Assembly: GCA_017995495.1 (NCBI GenBank)
Contig: JAGOIS010000016.1
Span: 1-15,948, forward strand
Source of the DNA: Candidatus Cloacimonadota bacterium
GTDB taxonomy: Bacteria; Cloacimonadota; Cloacimonadia; Cloacimonadales; Cloacimonadaceae
Direction: 5' to 3'
Length of the DNA stretch: 15,948 nt
Positions 13,423-15,948 of the stretch are shown here, piece after piece. Position 1 is the first letter of the stretch. The number at the start of each line of letters is the position of its first letter. Under the pieces are notes generated by a model, which saw only the letters and a list, made by a program, of their open reading frames with translations, was not told the DNA's origin and did not search any database. The translations under genes were made by a program, and so were the position numbers.

Positions 13423-14919
13423 TCAGGCTTGGGTGAGATTCATTCTGAACTGATATTTGGTGGGTTGGGAGACATTGAAGCGCCAGGATTCCACAATGCC
13501 TCTGATCTCGCTCAGAAAGCCCTGGGTGAAGGTGGCGCTGTTGGAGGTTACGTTGGCCGAAACGCTGCCGTTTTCGTCGATATTCATCACCACGGTGATG
13601 GATCCGGTTTGTTTCTTGATGGCCGCGTTACGTTTGTAGGATTGCTCTATCTGGCCTCTGCGCGCGGCTATCTGGTTGTAGATCAGGTCCGCGTCCGGAA
13701 CGTTGGAAGCAGGCTTGGGGATCTTCACTTCCGGTTCCGGGATCTTGGTAACCTGGGGATCCCTGACCACGGATTGGGTAACCCGCGCGGCTTCCTGCTG
13801 GGCAGAGGGGATGTTGGGGCCCCCGCCTCCCTGGTATGCCTGGAGTCTGGAGGCATCGCCAGTGAAAGCTTGGGTGGGCACATTGGGCCTGGTGGAGGAA
13901 CCCATCTGGCCGGGTTGGACAGAAGCTACGCGGGGCATGTTTGAAACCGAGGAGTCGAAGCCGGCAGTGGCGTTGGGATCGAAGGACCCGGCAAATCCAG
14001 ACGCGGCGGAATTGAAGGATCCGCCAGATCCGGATGTTCCCTTGGTGCCTGCTCCGCCACGGGCTCCAGGCCTGGCGGTCATAAAGTCCTGAAGACCTGT
14101 GACGGCCACTGCCGAGGAGGAGCCGAAACCGCCCCTGGTTCCGCCAGTGCCTTGTCCGCCAAATACCTGCCGGGCGTTTGGAACAGCCTGGCCAGTTCCC
14201 TTGCCGGTACCACGTCTGGTGGTTTTTCCAGTCCTGGCAACTGTTGTTCCCTGTTCTCCAGTTTGGTCTTCCTGGGCTTCATAGCCGGTGATATCCGCCT
14301 CAGGCGGAGTGAGGCTTTTGTCAGGTTCAACCCTGCGCACCCTCTCCAGTTCCGCGAGCATTTCCGTGAGTGATTTTTCCCTGTCTATCTTGGGTTTGAT
14401 CACGAGGTCGTAGATCACAACGAAGGCCAGGCCGAGCAGCAGGAAAAGCAGGATGAGTCCAACTTCGGTGCGCTCGGAGGAGGACAGGGGCGCCGCGCGG
14501 GAACTGCTGTTGACCACAGCCTGTTCATCCGGCCGCAGAACTGTCTTCACCGGTTCCGTGTACTCGAACTGGATGTCGTAGTCGGGATGCACCTGCACTT
14601 TTCCGCTCAGGTCGTTTCTCAGTTTCAGCAGCGAGCCGGAGAGAATGCCGTTTTGCTGCAGCAAATTGGCGTCCAGAGGCTGGCCGTCCTTGCTGCAGGA
14701 GAGGTTTGACCCGTCCGGAAGCTGCAGATAATAGTCGTTCCCATGCCTGACCAGAAGCTTGTGCTTGAGGGGGAATTTATTTGAATCGTCCAGGATCTGC
14801 CAGAAGAGATTTTTATCTCTGCCAATAGTCCACTTGTTCTGGAAGTCAGATCCTTGGCGGATCGTGTCCAGATGCATTCCCCGGTAATTCAATTTCAGAT
14901 TGAGTGTCGTCTTTGCCAT
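13423..14919 (-). CDS. AgmX/PglI-type TonB-like protein with FHA-like N-terminus and one membrane helix
   Basis: 498 residues from ATG 14919. Residues ~1-120 resemble a diverged forkhead-associated fold (WTIGRDKNLFW, then YYLQLPDGSNLSC and a final LSGSLLKL strand), without the full phosphothreonine-binding set; this call is tentative. A single membrane helix (~153-174, VGLILLFLLLGLAFVVIYDL) is followed by a charged segment and a ~200-residue Gly/Ser/Thr-rich, probably disordered linker. A Pro-Lys patch (IPEPEVKIPKPAS, ~393-406) leads to the C-terminal ~90 residues (IAARRGQIEQSYKRNA, GSITVVMNIDENGSV, VESWRFNV), which match the AgmX/PglI C-terminal domain, a TonB-like periplasmic fold. With two ExbD-like genes just upstream, it is probably the periplasm-spanning arm driven by proton flow through an ExbB/ExbD-like motor. 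Whether the work is transport, gliding or envelope upkeep cannot be told. Confidence 0.82.
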   Translation of the reverse strand: MAKTTLNLKLNYRGMHLDTIRQGSDFQNKWTIGRDKNLFWQILDDSNKFPLKHKLLVRHGNDYYLQLPDGSNLSCSKDGQPLDANLLQQNGILSGSLLKLRNDLSGKVQVHPDYDIQFEYTEPVKTVLRPDEQAVVNSSSRAAPLSSSERTEVGLILLFLLLGLAFVVIYDLVIKPKIDREKSLTEMLAELERVRRVEPDKSLTPPEADITGYEAQEDQTGEQGTTVARTGKTTRRGTGKGTGQAVPNARQVFGGQGTGGTRGGFGSSSAVAVTGLQDFMTARPGARGGAGTKGTSGSGGSFNSAASGFAGSFDPNATAGFDSSVSNMPRVASVQPGQMGSSTRPNVPTQAFTGDASRLQAYQGGGGPNIPSAQQEAARVTQSVVRDPQVTKIPEPEVKIPKPASNVPDADLIYNQIAARRGQIEQSYKRNAAIKKQTGSITVVMNIDENGSVSANVTSNSATFTQGFLSEIRGIVESWRFNVSQPTKYQFRMNLTQA

Positions 14920-14923
14920 CATA

Positions 14924-14930
14924 CCTCCTT
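14924..14930 (-). promoter_or_regulatory. Ribosome binding site favouring the second ATG of the AgmX-like gene
   Basis: AAGGAGG on the minus strand is followed by T-ATG-ATG. The first ATG (14922) is only 1 base away, too close; the second (14919) is 4 bases away and is the better start. The site overlaps the TAA of the preceding ExbD-like gene, suggesting coupled translation. Confidence 0.65.
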
Positions 14931-15483
14931 ACCCACTGGTGATCGATTTACTTTTTTCAAGCCAATCAGTTTCCAGGAGGGTGGCAAAATAGATGTATTC
15001 ATAGTAGGAGCTGGTGCCCAGGCTGACAAATTCTGTGATATACCAGCAGGGAATACTCTTGTCCGCCTGAATCAGCAGGGCCGTTGGGGTTTTGGGTTTT
15101 CCTTCTTCATCCACGTCTTTCATTGTTTCCAAGGCTGTGGCCTGGAGATAGGTGAGTATCTCATTCCGCTTCGTCGGATCAGAAGAAAACTCGTCCAAGC
15201 TGCCGAAACGAATGCCCTGTTCTCCCAGAAAGATCTGGTCTGGATAGATCTGGATCACAGTGGTGCCCTTGTTCTCCAGCAGATCCCTTTTTTGCATGGT
15301 GACCGGGTAGGTCATGTTGTTCGGCATGGAGTATTTTTGCACATCCAGGGACACGTTTTTGATCAGAAACACGAGCAGGATGGTGAGAATATCCACCAAA
15401 GAGATGATGGACATCTTGTTGCCTTCGGCGAACTTGCGCCGCACTTTGCGGTTGAGGTTCTTGGAATTGAGGATGTAGCTCAT
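14929..15483 (-). CDS. ExbD/TolR-family proton-channel accessory protein
   Basis: 184 residues: a short basic cytoplasmic N-terminus (NLNRKVRRKFAEGNK), one membrane helix at ~24-42 (MSIISLVDILTILLVFLI) with the conserved Asp31 in the position of the proton-relay Asp of ExbD, and a periplasmic domain to residue 184. The periplasmic part has an ExbD-like strand pattern (TTVIQIYPDQIFLGEQ..., TALLIQADKSIPCWYITEFVSL) and is longer than E. coli ExbD (141 residues). It should pair with an ExbB/MotA-like subunit, not in the window, to convert proton flow into motion of a TonB-like partner, here likely the AgmX-like protein encoded next. Its ATG directly follows the upstream TAA (TAAATG) with a GGGGGAG site inside the previous gene, so the genes are co-translated. 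Confidence 0.85.
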   Translation of the reverse strand: MSYILNSKNLNRKVRRKFAEGNKMSIISLVDILTILLVFLIKNVSLDVQKYSMPNNMTYPVTMQKRDLLENKGTTVIQIYPDQIFLGEQGIRFGSLDEFSSDPTKRNEILTYLQATALETMKDVDEEGKPKTPTALLIQADKSIPCWYITEFVSLGTSSYYEYIYFATLLETDWLEKSKSITSG

Positions 15484-15948
15484 TTAACTCCCCCTCGCGT
15501 AATATCTGACCTGCGGAGCCCTGTAGTGAACTGAGGCGAAGTTATTGCTCCGGCAGATGTCGATGGTCTTGATCAGATGCTCATACAAGACATCGTCATA
15601 GGCGGCAACACTGATATCCTGCAGATCCGGGAATCTCGCCCGGACAGCTTTGAGGCTGGCGTCGAGAGCAGCATAGTCGTACTGGCCTTGCAACAGACCA
15701 ATAACAGCAGGGGTCAGACCCGGCTCCCGGACCTCAAAGCCCGGAAACGTGGTCTTCAGTGAATCCTGAGATGCCATAATGATCACAGTTACTTCCGGAA
15801 CATCCTTTCTAAGGCCTTCATTGCCATCTACCGTACCGGACTTGCCCGGAATTCCGGAAGTGAAATTGAAGGCAACCAATGCGACCTGAGTGATCACCAA
15901 CATCAAGAGCAGAAAGGGGATCACGGTGAGAAACAGGTTCATGATCGG
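15484..15948 (-). CDS. Second ExbD/TolR-like protein, probably cut by the window edge
   Basis: At least 152 residues from ATG 15942, with the frame open to the window end (Pro-Ile before the Met), so the true start may lie outside. ExbD proteins normally have some 10-20 cytoplasmic residues before the helix, and here the first ATG is right at the membrane segment (NLFLTVIPFLLLMLVITQVALVAF), supporting truncation. The helix has no acidic residue where ExbD carries its proton-relay Asp. The periplasmic part shows the ExbD pattern: EVTVIIMASQDSL, a middle region (YDYAALDASLKAVRARFPD), then ISVAAYDDVLYEHLIKTIDICRSNNFASVHY. It is probably a paralogue pairing with the next protein, which keeps the Asp. 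The family call rests on this pattern and on the neighbouring ExbD. Confidence 0.75.
   Translation of the reverse strand, partial: PIMNLFLTVIPFLLLMLVITQVALVAFNFTSGIPGKSGTVDGNEGLRKDVPEVTVIIMASQDSLKTTFPGFEVREPGLTPAVIGLLQGQYDYAALDASLKAVRARFPDLQDISVAAYDDVLYEHLIKTIDICRSNNFASVHYRAPQVRYYARGS

Overview
The window looks like chromosomal DNA from a Gram-negative anaerobic bacterium. Three things point this way: a secreted protein with a FlgD-like/type IX-style C-terminal sorting domain, an ExbD/AgmX-type energised envelope apparatus, and a soluble NuoEF-type flavin/iron-sulphur redox complex. The combination is typical of the FCB superphylum, and Cloacimonadota-like bacteria are the best guess. This is inferred from protein style alone, with no marker gene, so the taxonomic assignment is tentative. 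The DNA is fairly GC-rich by eye, except for the short AT-rich palindrome at 13289-13359.

Positions 2-1321 (+) hold the 3' end of a secreted transglutaminase-like protein. Positions 1492-7059 (+) form a tight three-gene redox operon: a NuoE-like [2Fe-2S] subunit, a NuoF/HydB-like flavoprotein with an extra C-terminal ferredoxin, and a 1104-residue protein. In the last, a complete GltD/NfnB-like FAD-NADPH module lies inside a NuoG-like iron-sulphur scaffold that ends in a shortened molybdopterin-oxidoreductase-like domain. Together they predict a cytoplasmic enzyme exchanging electrons among NAD(H), NADP(H) and probably ferredoxin. A hairpin at 7093-7123 separates this operon from the convergent operon that follows.

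Positions 7146-13189 (-) read, in transcription order: priA (replication restart helicase), a small DUF1292-type acidic protein, hutI (imidazolonepropionase, histidine breakdown), and a membrane protein that joins an apparently dead protein kinase to a SUMF1/FGE-like domain. The last two overlap by four bases (ATGA). Upstream of priA is a striking non-coding element: a perfect 34-bp inverted repeat with a 3-nt loop, built from six copies of an 11-bp unit.

Positions 13423-15948 (-) form the end of another operon: two ExbD/TolR-like proteins, the first cut by the window edge and lacking the usual membrane Asp, then an AgmX/PglI-type protein with an FHA-like N-terminus, one membrane segment, a Gly-rich linker and a TonB-like C-terminal domain. 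It ends at a clear intrinsic terminator (13379-13402). An ExbB/MotA-like partner would be expected just beyond the right edge.

The items most worth a second look are the 11-bp-unit palindrome, the pseudokinase-SUMF1 fusion, the GltD-in-NuoG protein, and the unequal ExbD pair.
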